DNA of 64,000 nucleotides from Acanthochromis polyacanthus (Eukaryota; Chordata; Actinopteri; Pomacentridae). The stretch covers positions 40,071,677-40,135,676 of the forward strand of contig NC_067116.1 of NCBI RefSeq assembly GCF_021347895.1. Direction: 5' to 3'. The first letter of the stretch is position 1. Each line of letters begins with the position of its first letter. Made by a program: the position numbers and the translations under genes. Shown one piece after another: positions 51,363 through 63,700 of this stretch. Below the pieces are notes generated by a model. The model was not told the origin of the DNA, did no database searches, and saw nothing but the letters and a program-made list of their open reading frames with translations.

Positions 51363-52240
51363 TTAAGGCACCTTTTATTGAAGCAAATAGTGTTTTAGAA
51401 TTGGTTCCATGCTCTAAACACAATAGAAACAAACAGAAACTGTGCTTTGTCTAAAATTTTATTCACATATCAGCTCACTGGCAGTTCTGTAGATACTTAA
51501 ACTACAAAGGTTCCAACAGAAAAAAAACAAAACGCTGAAACAAACAAAATGTTCTGTGAACCTTGTGCATCTTCTCTATTCTGGTTTATCTGTTACAGAC
51601 ATCATACATTTGGTTTAGTTCTGGGAATGCTTTGATGTTTCACTTTGTTTTCCTACATAAATAATATAGGACTCAAATGTACAAACTCTCTAAAGGGATC
51701 AAGCTAGGGGTTGACCAATATGCTTTTTCTATTAGTAATCAAAAAGATCAGTGACTTATATTTGCAGGAAGTTAAAATCTAGGTGTAAAAATTTAGAACA
51801 CGTTAAAAACACAGTTACATTAAAGTTAAGGAACCTTTCATCAATGCAAATAGATTTACATCTTTAAATGGCTCTATACCTTAAACACAAAAGTCTCAAG
51901 AGACAGCTTTGTCTGAAATATATTCACTTTATTGACATTTCTTTGGCCCCTTCCATGAACCCATCCAAGTTCACAAGAACACTGAAATTAAAGTCTGAAA
52001 GCAAATGTGTATGCACCCTCTTATGTGTTCTGGTTTATATATTCACAGATATCATACATTTGGCTTAGTTTTAGGAATGCTTTGACATATTTACTTACAA
52101 AAGTAAAACACTGCATTGGGTTCATTTTCAAGAGATGTAAAACCCCTTTATGTTTTCCAGCATAAATAATAAAGTGCTCAAATGCACATTTCCTCTAAGA
52201 GTACAGGTTGGGGGGCGGCCTGACATGTTGTTTTTCAGGG
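51363..52240. repeat. Tandem units of ~460 bp downstream of the perilipin gene
   Basis: Blocks at about 51363-51700 recur about 461 bases later (from 51824). Shared pieces are TTAAGGCACCTTT/TTAAGGAACCTTT, CTTTGTCTRAAAT with TATTCAC, TTCTGGTTTAT, ATCATACATTTGG and GGAATGCTTTGA. A shorter third piece starts near 52726 (AAAGGCACCTTGTGATAAAG). These lie in the 3' flank of the gene on the minus strand. Confidence 0.65.
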
Positions 52241-52819
52241 CCATACCCAATTATTAGTAGTGAAATAGACCGATAAACAATATCTGGGCTGCTTTTAAGC
52301 TTTGACCGGCACAGTCTGTCATGCAAAATGAGCTGTCATCTGTGCGCTGTCAGCTGTTCAAACTTTATACTTGAATGAGACACTGCGACGCTACTGTGCA
52401 GAAGATTGCAGGTCAGAACGGCCAGAAAAGCATGCTGGCTTGCATTCTGCAAAATCTGGATGTAGTAGGGCGGCCTGGTCTTTTTGGCAAACTACATTTG
52501 ATAAACTATGGAACTAGACATACTAAAGCTATCCTGAAATTAATTTTATACTAATACTGAAAGATGTTTGGATGCAGTATTCAACCAGGCTGATGTTTGC
52601 TCAACCCTTAGCACAGGTTTTCAGTTAGAACTGAATATCTATGACTTCTACAAGATAAATGCAGTGTCAGTAAGTAAAAAGCTCAACCTTAAAGCAGCAT
52701 GAAGAAAACATTAGAACATCAATGGAAAGGCACCTTGTGATAAAGTAAATAGAATATCTGTTCAAGTGGTTGTGCCAACACAGCAAAATATCTCAGAGAA
52801 ACACAGCAGGTCATCAGGT

Positions 52820-55800
52820 CTAGTTGTCTGGACCAGAGTGCTCCAATGCCGTGTCTCTTTCCGCCTTCTCAGTCTTCTGAGGAGCAAAAGGTCCCACCAG
52901 CCAGTTGAGAGGTGTGTTGTTCAGGAGATAATCTACGACACCATCCAGAGACTCTTGAACCTGGGATCGATAGATAACAGCATTACACACAATAAATTAT
53001 TTAACCAGAATCAAAACAAATACCTTAAAATAGTCTTAAAAGTATGCTAAGCCTTAGGGTAGTAAATAATAACAATATAATGATAACTACTTATAGGACC
53101 TTTTAAAAACAGAGTTTACAAAGTGCTTTACAGGAGGGGGGGGGGGGGGGGGGGGAAGCTCAGGAAAACCACTGATCAGAAAGTCAGTGAGAAAAGCAAA
53201 AGTGGAGAAACAGAGTTAAACATAGTAAAAGATTCACGAAATAAATCAATACAACAACAACAACAGATAAAGCAATGAAAGCCCCAGAAATGCCAGATCC
53301 AATTAAGGAAAAAGAACAAGTGGAATAAAATGAATTAATGGGGGGAAAAAAAAAACATTAAAACAAGAGTAATAAAATAAAAATAGCAAATTAAAAAAAG
53401 ATATCAATTAACAGTGAAAGAGAATAAAACAAACAAAAGAGACATAGCATTAAAGCAAGTCTATAAAACTGAGCTTTAAGAAGTAAAATAGTGACGTTAT
53501 GTATTGTATGTGAGCGCAGTATGAACTTCACTATTAAAAAAAAACAAAAAACGTGAATGAGCAGATAGCCTGAGAATAATTAGGAGAATGTGTGAACTTT
53601 CCATTTAAATCATCTTCGGTGAGAATGTGGGAGTATTATTACAGTTCCATTAAAAAGCCAGTTGAAGGACAAATCGTGTGAAGTGATGACATTGAACAAG
53701 AGAAAACAAAACTTGAAGGGCCGAGCTATATTTAGCTAAGCTGACGTGGCGAATTAAAACGCTGCAGCAAAGACGGCGTGGTGCAATTAGTACTTGTTTC
53801 AGGTGCTGACGGCTTCGCTCCAGAAGGAGGGGTGTGATGCTGGTAGTGTTCCCCAGAGAGGAGTGTAGCTCTTCAGCGGATCGCCGTGCGCTGGTCAGCT
53901 GCTCCTGGATCGTGCCTGGTAGACCTTGAGCACTTGAAACCACATTGGAGCACGCTGACCGCAGCTGGTTGCTCAGACCACGCACCATGGAGAGAGCCCG
54001 CCATTCCAGCCGCTGCAAATAAATAGTGGAAATTTTCAATTACAATAGCTAAACGCTAACATATGCCACTGACAACCCCCTTTGAGTCGAGAGGTCTATC
54101 AATCAATTAAACTGTATTGGTATAGCACCTCTTGTATAGATTAGTGCAATTCAAATTGCTTTATAGCTGGCAGACAGGCTGATAATAAGGCAGTTCATAT
54201 GTAATCAGTATAACAGTGAGAGACGAGATATAAAAAGGTGAAAAAGCATTAATGAAGTCAATAAAAACATGCTAAAAGATACTTAATAAAAAATAATAAT
54301 AAAGCAGATGAGAGAGGTCATAAAAGCTTGTAATCAAAAGTGTAAAGTTAGTGTAGGGATCAGGACATTATTTTCAAACTCCACCTCGATTCTGAATAAA
54401 CTATAAGACATCACATATATGCTGCCTGTACGGTTCTGTTCTCCCCTTCTCAGAGAAATGTTCTCATGATTTTTCTGGTTTAAGTGGCATTCCAAGTCAC
54501 TTTAGAGCGCTGTATATGTGAAGTCTACAATATAAATTCTGTAAAATGCCAGAACAATCTGATTAGGAAGCACTTATTACATTTCCAAATGCTTCAGTCC
54601 TGACCTCAGATTCATCTTTCGTCCCATTCGGCTCTGACTCGGTCCGTCCGGTTGTTTCCTGCGTCTCATTCCACTCTGCCCATTGCTGCTGCAGCTGCTC
54701 TGACGCTCCTCCTGTCTGGTTGGTTGCCGTGTCCAGACCGGTACGAGCCTTCTCTAGCAGGTCCAGAGTGCTGGTAATCTGAGCCACTGCAGCATAGGTG
54801 GCATCCCTGGCATGCCGTGCACGGACCAGGGACTGCTGCAGGGCTCGCTCCTGTACCTTGGCAGAGAGTTTCCCCAAACGGACAAAGTAGCTGGGGCTGG
54901 CTGAAGGGGTCGTCACCTCAGAGCCGGCCGGTTCAGCCAGAGCAGCTGGAAGAGAAAGGCATTAATCTCACTTTTACTCAAATCAGATGATCTATGTAGT
55001 GGGCGATGTTGAATTTTTAATGTTTTTAAATATCTAGGAGTGCCCATTAGCTGTTATTATTGTACTGTATGTTACACGATTTTGACAACTGTTGGAGGCA
55101 GTACAGAGCCTATAAAAAGTACTCACCCTCTTTGGAAGTTTTCCTTTTTTTATTGCTTTTTAGGGTTGAACCACAGCCAATTCATTTAGGCTTATTGAAG
55201 GTAAGACTTTACAAAAAGGCAGATTTTTTACAAAGTATTTAGTAGAAACACCTTTAGCCATAGTGTTCAGCCTGTATGAATAGATCTCAGGCCGCCTTGC
55301 ACATCTAGACACTGTAATTTTATCCCATTCTTCTTTACAAAAAAGCTCGAGGTCTATTCGGTTGCTCGGGGATTGTGAGTGAACAGCTGCTTTTAAGTCT
55401 GGCCACTCCAGAGCCACTTTCCATCTATCTTCGGCTGTATGCTTCAGGTCATTTTCTCTTCTCCCAAGGCACAGTTCTCTTTCAGACTGTCAGGTTGTTC
55501 TCCAGGATGTCCCCATCCTTGCTACATTCATCTTACCCTCTACAAACCTTCTAGGGCCTGCTGCCAGAAAGCATCCTCATATGCTGCCGTCACCACCGTG
55601 CTTCAAGGTGGAGATTTTTTGCATTTGTTGTGATATACAGTGTTTGGTGTCTGCCAAATACAGCATCTAATCTGATGGCCAACAAAACCCAATTTTTTGT
55701 CATTAGATTAAGAAACCATCTTCAGAGTCTCTCTCATGCCTTCTGGGAAATTCTAGTTGAGAGTTAATACGAGCTCTTCCTAACAGCGGCTTTCTTTCTG

Positions 55801-58800
55801 CCATTCTCCTATAAAGCTGTTGAAGAACCCAGACATTGGTTGCTGCTTGCAGTATTTCCCATCTCAGCTGCTGAAGCTTGTAACTTGTCTTGGTGGCCTT
55901 CCTCATTAGCGTCTTTCTTGTTTGTCAGTTTTTGTGGATGGTCTGCTCTCAGTAGATTTACACATATGCCATATTCCTTCGATTTCTTAATGATAAAGTG
56001 CACTCCAAGGGATTTTTAGAAAATGGATTTTTTTCTTGTATTCATTATTTGACTGATGCTCTTCAATAACCTTTTCACAGAATTGCTTTAATTGTTCTTT
56101 TGACCTCATGGTGTAATTATATACAGGAGTACTGATTCATCAGTGACTGGACCTTCCAAATGCAGGTTTCTTTATACTACGATCACTTCAGACACATTCA
56201 CTGCACTCACATGGCCTCCATTTAAATAACTGTATGCCTTCTAGCACTGATTGGCTGTACCTGTATTGAATTTGGAGAGCCACTTCAAAGAGGGTGAACA
56301 CTTATGCAATCACTTATTTTACATTTTATATTTAAAAATGATTTGACATTACTTTGTAAATATCTGTTGTAACTTTTACATTTGTTTTTTTTTACTGCAA
56401 ATTCTTGTCAAAAAAGCCTAATCATGTTGACCATGATTCAAAATTGAAAAGCAATCAAAGGTGAAACTTCATGGAGCAATGAATAGTTTTTATAAGCACT
56501 GCATCAGTCATATCTGACATCTGAATTTCTGTTATCTGAAGAAATACACTGAAAAAAAAAAATCACTGCAGGTGGCATCTTTACTGCATGAGTTCATATG
56601 CATGTTATGATTCCCTCCCACTGAGCCAACTGGTGCATCTGTTCCATGTTTGACAACTTGACTCAAACACTCTTAAAGCACATCTGCTCAGGAGAAACAA
56701 AAAGTCTTGAGGGCTACTTCACTCCCTCTGGTCATTAGTCTGTGGAAGCTAAGGGATGTAACACTTCACCAATGTGCCTCTGTTAAAAGCCACTTAGGTG
56801 ATTATCACACAACACATCCAGATTTTGCTAAGTACTGCCATTATGGGCACTTTCCTGCTGGTGTCACAGATGCAATTGTATATTTTTCGTATCTATAATC
56901 AGAGGGCGGCCTCTTTAGCATTACTGCTATATTGGAGTGCAGCAGGTTGTCATGATAACATGACATCACAGTAGCAGGTGTCAAAGCTGTGAGTGCTGGA
57001 AATTATAAGTGCTTTATGGGCCAAGTTAGCAGAAGGGAAGTTCACTGGAATGTACTGCCCCTCTCTCTATGAATAGAATCAACCATTCATGTGTTCAACT
57101 TCAGTCACTGTGAAGAACTGCACAATTTTACATGACTACTACTATCTTTCCAGATCACCTTGTTTTAACTTTAACATCATTTTTTTGTAAAGTCTCATCA
57201 AAACCTGTTAAATTTTCATTTGATCCTGTCAAAGCCCACCTGTGTACACCTCAGAGGCAGACATATGGGGGTTTTAAACTCTGATTATGTTTTCCATATT
57301 TAGTACAGTCACTGACCCAGCTCTCTCTCAGTGAGGGGTAGGTTCTGGTCAACCCAGTCCTCAGATCGGCTGAGTGCCAGGCCCATCCCACTGCTGACCA
57401 TCTGGCCCATCCTGGTGCCCATGACGGTGCTGATACCTCCGCTGACTGCTGCCCGGGTCAGCTCGACGCCGCCCATCACAGCCTCCACTACGGCAGTTTT
57501 GGCCCCCGCCACCGACTGGTACACCATACCTACTGTGTCTGACACCACCTGAGGGAGTAAAGAGGAGATGACGTGACGCACTTGGAGAGGAATGATTGTG
57601 CGATTTTGGCATTTTGGTATTTTCTGTGTAGCTCTTAATCCACTGACAGAAATTACATTTTAGACCAAGTTAAGCAGGGTGTACCAGCATGGAAAAATAA
57701 GGACAAGGTGGAAGCCAGGGAATAGCTTTATCCATCAAGTCCACCGTTTACTGACACCCCAGAATGTATTATCTAACTGATACCATGACCATATTCAATA
57801 CATGAGAGGGAAAAAAAAGGAGAAGCTAAGGCTATTTATCCCCATTTGTAACATTTGTTTGCAGTCAGTTTGAGCAATTGTTGGATTATTTCTCAAACAA
57901 GGGCCACAGTTACCTGTGCACATATTATGGAGTGTTAACACTGTTGCTGTGGTTACCTGGAGCGTAGCACAACTTACAGACTGATTCAAGAGGTTAGTTA
58001 ATGATCAGAACTATGCTTGAGGGGTCTTGCTGTGTGAAGTTATCACATTATCAACAAGGGAGAGAACTAGTGTGATAAAGGTCAAGGATGTAATTAAATA
58101 TTCCAAAGACGCAAGAAAAAGGTCAAGAGAAAATGAGTCTCATTACTGACAAAACAAGTAAAAGAGGGTTAAATGAATTTTTTCGTCACTACATTACATG
58201 GTGTTCTGTCTCACCTTGTCTGCAGGTTGGTGAAGAATAGGCAGCTTTTCTTCCATCTTATCCAGTCCCTTCAAGGCATAGTCATTTACTGTAGCAACTG
58301 CAACAATGACATTCAAAATGAGATTAAACATTAACATAATGAAAATAATCCTCGGTTAACTCGATGCAGTGTGATACCACCTGACAAAAACCTTTCATGT
58401 CATCCAACCTGGAGGTAACAAATGTACTGGACATCGGTTCACACCTTTAATGCGCAACAAGCTTGCAATATTCTTTCATAATATGTTTCAATGTTGTGCA
58501 TTTGTGTGTTGTCATTGCACATGTATTACATCAGGTTTTGCAGAGAGAAGAACCTACGCTTTGGCTCTATAATGTCCAAAAGAGGCTTGGACCCCGTGGT
58601 GGCAGCTGCTCCCAGGGTTCGGACCCCACTCTCGGCTGCGTCCATCACACCCTTCAGCAAAGGCACGCTGTCTTTGGTGCTGCTGTAGGCGCTGGAAACC
58701 GCCTCGCAAGCTGAGCTGACCAAGGTCAAGTTGCTCACTCGCGAAACAACGGTCTAGGACAAAAAGACAACCATTAAGTTACTGAAGAGGCCATCACTGA

Positions 58801-59056
58801 TGAAGCACAATACAGTCCCATCCGTACCGTTCTTCTGAGTACTACATATAGTTCAAATAATCAATTAGGAATGATGATCATTTCCCACAATAGCTTATCA
58901 AAATGGGTAATTTCCAAATGTCAAATGAGTTCATAACATGCTCTGGTTTTGTATTAGGTGTCATTTCAGAGTCACAGTGCTCCTCACCTGCTGGTCTTCA
59001 TTAGCTGGTTCTGCTGCTGCAGCTCCAGTCTCATTAGTCTTCTCGCTGTCTGCCAT
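52820..59056 (-). CDS. plin3: Perilipin (best match perilipin-3)
   Basis: Lipid-droplet coat protein of the PAT family; perilipin-3 moves from cytosol to nascent droplets. Coding exons in transcript order: 59056-58988, 58753-58558, 58297-58215, 57548-57317, 54945-54605, 54012-53794, 52960-52820. Phases join and give 426 residues plus TAG (human PLIN3 434, PLIN2 437). The PAT domain starts at about residue 24 ([35 protein letters not shown]). It is followed by [12 protein letters not shown], a short amphipathic region rich in Val/Gly/Ala to about 175 ([15 protein letters not shown]), and a C-terminal four-helix-bundle region from about 212 ([10 protein letters not shown]) ending in [12 protein letters not shown] (394-405). 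The amphipathic repeat region appears shorter than in human PLIN3. GVRTL, SYFVRLG and GQM favour PLIN3; [11 protein letters not shown] also fits PLIN2. One intron carries a Tc1 relic. Confidence 0.88.
53136..53155 (+). repeat. G20 homopolymer in the last perilipin intron
   Basis: Twenty G on the plus strand, so poly-C in the transcript of the minus-strand gene. It follows a stretch (about 53085-53135) resembling the end of a common fish repeat (GTTTACAAAGTGCTTTACAGG). Its true length may be uncertain because such runs are hard to sequence. Confidence 0.8.
54098..54175 (+). repeat. Short interspersed relic in perilipin intron 5
   Basis: TCTATCAATCAATTAAACTG followed by TATTGGTATAGCACC and CAATTCAAATTGCTTTATAG is the same kind of common fish repeat terminus as at 16471 and 18785. 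Confidence 0.5.
55102..56503 (-). mobile_element. Old, degenerate Tc1-like transposon in perilipin intron 4
   Basis: The ends are inverted: CAGAGCCTATAAAAAGTA at 55104 and, reversed, CAGTGCTTATAAAAACTA ending at 56501, so the body is about 1.4 kb. A TA precedes the left end; the right TA has changed. Inside, on the minus strand, are decayed transposase pieces. The termini differ clearly from those of the element at 39221, so it belongs to another Tc1 lineage. Confidence 0.75.
55225..55906 (-). pseudogene. Tc1-family transposase fragments
   Basis: The minus-strand fragment at about 55225-55417 reads [29 protein letters not shown] and [20 protein letters not shown], ending STKY, which is the C-terminal end of Tc1 transposases. 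A second fragment (55703-55906) has [19 protein letters not shown], from the middle of the protein. Stops and frameshifts separate them, and the catalytic core is lost. Confidence 0.75.
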
Positions 59057-59760
59057 TGTGACTGCTGGATTCAATCTCTGACATGGGAAATAGAGTGTCA
59101 GAAATACAGATTTGCCTCACTTTGCGTGATACGCATGATGAAATACAGCTTTCTCTCTGATATTCTTTGTTTAAATGGTTGATTTACTTGATCGTGCAGG
59201 AATCGCTGTCCTGCCAGATGGTTTAATGCACACAGAAAGGCATTCCAGCCATGTTAAATTCATTTGTCAACTCTATGATGCAACAAGGATGAAACTGCAC
59301 TTTAAAAAAAAAAATAACAGTGCAACCAAGCAAACAATTCAAGCAAGTCTCTGCAGTATTTGAGAGTTTAAAGTCAAAAGTTGTGTATTGATTTATTTGA
59401 ATATTTCCCCTGTTGACTTCCCACAGTTATATTTATGCTTTTTTTTTTTAAAACTATGCCGCTTATGAATGAGAGATCAATGAGACCAGTGTTTGGAAAC
59501 TAAAGGTGCAGGATAAACGTGTGAGTAACACACATTTCTATTTTGATTTCAAGATCTTTTTACAGTCTATTTTATGATATTGTGGTTGTCAAGGAACATT
59601 TTAAGCCGTAGTGTTATTCTAGAGTATGACAAGCTGACATTTTAATAGCTTTTCATAGTGGTGGAGGTAAGCTTTAACATCAGCCTTGGCAGAACTTCAT
59701 AGTAAAACTCACAAGGCTGACTTCTGCTTTTTAGTTTAGAAAAAAAAAAAAGAACTTACA

Positions 59761-59900
59761 ACTGTCTTAGCTCCACAGTTCAACTTCTACATGTGGGCAC
59801 AGCATCCAGAAACGACACTGAATCATCACGGCAACACTTTTCTCGCTCCGATATTAAAAACGGAATAAATATGACCAACATAAAACGAAAATAGAGATGA
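59761..59900 (-). promoter_or_regulatory. plin3: Perilipin first non-coding exon and promoter (inferred)
   Basis: On the minus strand a strong donor, CAGTT|GTAAGT, lies at 59760/59759. It would splice to the acceptor ATGTCAG before 59077, twenty-one bases upstream of the ATG. The transcription start would be within roughly 150 bases above the donor. No TATA box or CpG island is evident. Confidence 0.4.
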
Positions 59901-60597
59901 TGAATCTTGTAAAATAATTCTGTGACTACACAAGTTGGTCTAATCTCAAATTATATATTGGAGTTTGAAGGAAACCATGAATAATTGTTGGAACTATGGA
60001 CCCACAGGGCACTAATGCTGGAGACTGATTGTTCACAAGCTCTCCTGCAGACATGCAGGCAAAACAGACCTCTGGTATTAGTCATCTAAAGTGAAACATT
60101 GAGCAATACTGCTTTACGACTGACGTAAAAACATTGCTTTAAATGAAAACTAGGGCAAAATAATTATGTGAAATTCATGTCTAAGTGTTCATCATCACAA
60201 TGAAATATCAGCTTAAATGAATATCAAATATAACTTTAGATTGGGCCACAGAAAGCTGTATAATTCGCTTGCAATTTAATTAATCAATAGTCCACTAATA
60301 CATACAGTTTCTCATTTTCTTGAAATGAGAAGTAAAAATTTCATGCCATTTTTATATCACCATAGAGTCAACTTTGTACAAGATGGAAGACATGAAGCTG
60401 ATCTGACTGCCTGTCTGTCATGTCACTTATGGGATTTAGTGATATGGATAAAAGCCTCAGTCACGACAACCTGCATGTAATGAGAGACAGGAGATCGCCA
60501 TTTTTAGTATTGATTAATGATCTGCTGAGCGGCATGACATGCAGCAAAGCTTTCCTTCACTGGGATTCACCTCAACCACTGGGGCAACCCGTCATTG

Positions 60598-61110
60598 ATC
60601 CAAAATACATTTGTACATGAAATAATCAGATGGGAACGTTGCCGTTTTCGACTTGCTCAAATAAAGAAACTTCATCATATTGCTGCAACATATATGATAG
60701 ATTAATACTATTGCAATATTACTTATACTGGTGAACATAACCACATGTATTTAAAGGATAGCTTTCCACAGTATGGTAAAATGTATCATATTTTACCATG
60801 AACTCCACAGTGGGACCCAGTGTACTTCATCAATCCAAAATGTATTCACAACCACAGTTAATTATGTACCACGCAACTAAAGACACTTCATCAAATTGCA
60901 GCAACATACAGTATAAAATGATACTACAGCAACATTATTTGTACTGGTCAAATACAATCACATATATTAAGACTGATTGCAACCACAGAATGTTAATCAT
61001 ATTTTACAGTGCATTTTGCAATGAATCCCACAGTGGGACCCAGTAACACTTCATCATTAATCTAAAATGTACTTTTAGATAAAATAACCAGATGGGATTG
61101 CTTCTATTTA
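60598..61110. repeat. Tandem units of ~235 bp
   Basis: ATCCAAAATACATTTGTAC at 60598, ATCCAAAATGTATTCAC at 60832 and ATCTAAAATGTACTTTTAG at 61067 mark unit starts 234 and 235 bases apart. Within units, CACAGTGGGACCCAGT, ACTTCATCA and TGCAGCAACAT-type blocks recur. There are two full units and the start of a third. Confidence 0.75.
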
Positions 61111-62530
61111 TGAGTGATGTTATTCAGTTTGGTAGTTCAAGGTTGATTCTCGTCTCATCTCTGTCTTGCATCTGTCTTTTTTGTGTGTCGTAAACATGGA
61201 GTGTTAAGACATGACAGAGATGAAAGTCAATAGAAAGAAAGAGGCATACGAGCCAGTTGGAAAGAACCCTTCCCCTTCTCCCTCTGGTGCTCACAACATG
61301 TGGACGGCATCTGTTGGTGTTCCACCAGATGGCACACAGAGACATAGATGGACTCCACCTGTCTTAACGGCAGCGCTGTTAACAAGTGTTTGACATGCTT
61401 TCCCTGATGTATGCGGTGGATGAGTCAAAGAGGGATAAGACCCCCGTGATCATACTGCCTGAGAAGCAGCCAGCGCTAGCATGAGCACCAGCTGTAACCT
61501 GTTGCCGACTTGAAGTGAAACGCTCAGGTAGATTAGGCTACATCCACCTGATTGTTGATGGAGCCTCACATCCAACAAACAAGCAGCTGCAACCGTGGAT
61601 GACATTTATATAGAGCTGCTGCTTAATCACTTCACACATTTAAAGATGTCAGAGGGAATAAAACACCTCTTCTGACGTTTTCATGGTGCTGCAGTCGATC
61701 TCTCAGGGCTCTGTGTGATTGCAAATTGCATTTCATTGCAACAGCTCGGTTGAGCAACACGTTTCTTGCTTCTCTGAGTGGCAGTTGATGAGATCTTCAC
61801 TACTTTTGTTATAAAGCAAAGTCTGACACTGTGCACTCTGATATCTAGGGTGAGATGAGCCCGAGATAATTTTCTTAGACGCAGTGCATGTTGTGAAGAA
61901 GGCAGCTACGTAACACAAGCTGGACTAGTTTTAAATTTTCAGAAGTAATCATCTCCCTGACAACTGATTCCAGTAAAGTGCTCATAAAAATGTTATCCAG
62001 CCTTCTGCTATTGCATGATAAGGGCTATGTGTCACATCCTCACAGTGATGTGCCACATCATGCCCTCTGAGGAAAGCTACTACACTCTTTCTGGAGCTAC
62101 AACTTGGCGTGACCTTTGATATTACTGCTGGAATCTCTTGAGGAAACTATTGAGACACTTGCCATAGCGAACGGCGTTGGAGCTGAAAAAAAAAAAGAGC
62201 TGTCTGTGATATGTCATACAGAAGATAGAACGAAAGCCTGATGTGGAAAAAAAACACAAGATGGGAAGTTAACCACAGAAGGTTAAGGCTTGATTCTGAT
62301 TTCATACAGTTTAATTCAAGCAACTGTAATAATCCCACTTGGGGTTATTCATTTGAAGCAGCTCGTTGTAGCTTACATGCACCAATACACAAGATAATAA
62401 CTAAAATTCAACGTTGAATTGCTGCTTATGGAGTAAAAAATGAACAGAAGGAATGAATGATTGGGAGTATCGGGTACATGCAAGTAAAGCAAAACGGCAG
62501 AGGAGCCAGAATACTTTATGCTTTCTTAAG
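61110..62530. other. Intergenic, nothing recognised
   Basis: No conserved frame, RNA gene or known repeat was seen on either strand between the two tandem arrays. Confidence 0.45.
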
Positions 62531-62539
62531 GCAGAAATA

Positions 62540-63700
62540 ATTCAGGTCTCTTTGCTTTACTCCAGTGATCTTGGAACAGATTTCAACATTGGCGTTTCTG
62601 TATTTCACCATCAGGCTGTGACACCCAACAATTAAAAGAAAAATTTAGGGATGACAGTAAAAGGATGACAGTATTGACAGAGAAGAAATTCAGTTTGCAA
62701 ATATGTGGCATTTTATCCACAGAAAATAGTACATTTATCCACAGCAGTGCAATTTCATAGAATTCAGAAACCTAAAGTGATGCAAAGATAAATCTGAGGG
62801 GTCATAAAAATAATAAACTAGAATACTTGTTGCTTTTTGAAGGATTCGTTGGTTGTTTTACACCAGTAATTTTTGAACTTGTGTTAATTATACCATCAGG
62901 CTGTGAAACCAACACTTAAAAGAAATATATGGAGGCTCTTAGCAAAAGATTGTTTAAAAGGATGACATGAGTGACAGAGAAGGAGCTTCATTAGCAAATG
63001 AGTGGTATGTTATCAATGGAAAATAGTATATTTTGTCCATATCAGTGAAATTTCAGAGAGTTCAGAGACCTAAAGCGGTGACAAGACAAATCTGAAGGAT
63101 CATGACACGGAGAAGCTCGAATATTTGCTGCTTTTGTTGGTTGCTTTACTCCAGTAATTATTGAAGATATGCTAAGAATGTTGTTTCTGTCTTTTACCAT
63201 CAGGCTGTGAAATCAGCATTTAAAAGAAAAAGTCAGGAGACTCCCACTAAAGGATGATGGGAGTGACAGAAAAGCAACTTAGTTTGCAAAGATGTTGCGC
63301 TTTATCTTCAAAAAAAAGTTGTATTTTTTTCCACATTAATGACACTTTAGAGACCTAAAGTGGAGTCAAGATAAATCTGAAGGGATCATTGACAAGGAGA
63401 AGCTACGATATTTTTAGCGTTTTTAAACATTTTTTTAGCCGTTTTATTCCAATAATCGTTGGACAAACTTTAAAAATGCTGTGTGTTTTTTAATATCAAC
63501 ATTTAAAAGGAAAACTCAAGACTCTCATTAAAGGATCTGTGAAAACAGCTGAGGATGACAAGACTGGCTGTGAATATGCAGGTATTTTATTAATTTCAGT
63601 TGAATTTCATTGAGTTTGGACACCTAAACCTGTGCAAAGATACATCTGAAGGAGTCACAGGATGACTAAAACGACAGAAAAAGATTTTAAAAAACGTTCT
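62540..63700. repeat. Tandem units of ~285-305 bp, about four
   Basis: ACCATCAGGCTGTGA occurs at 62607, 62892 and 63196, and a fourth diverged unit follows with AACATTTAAAAGG near 63500. Each unit repeats ATTTAAAAGAAA, AAAGGATGA, GTGACAGA, CAGAGACCTAAAG and AAGAYAAATCTGA in order. No coding frame is kept across units. Confidence 0.8.
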
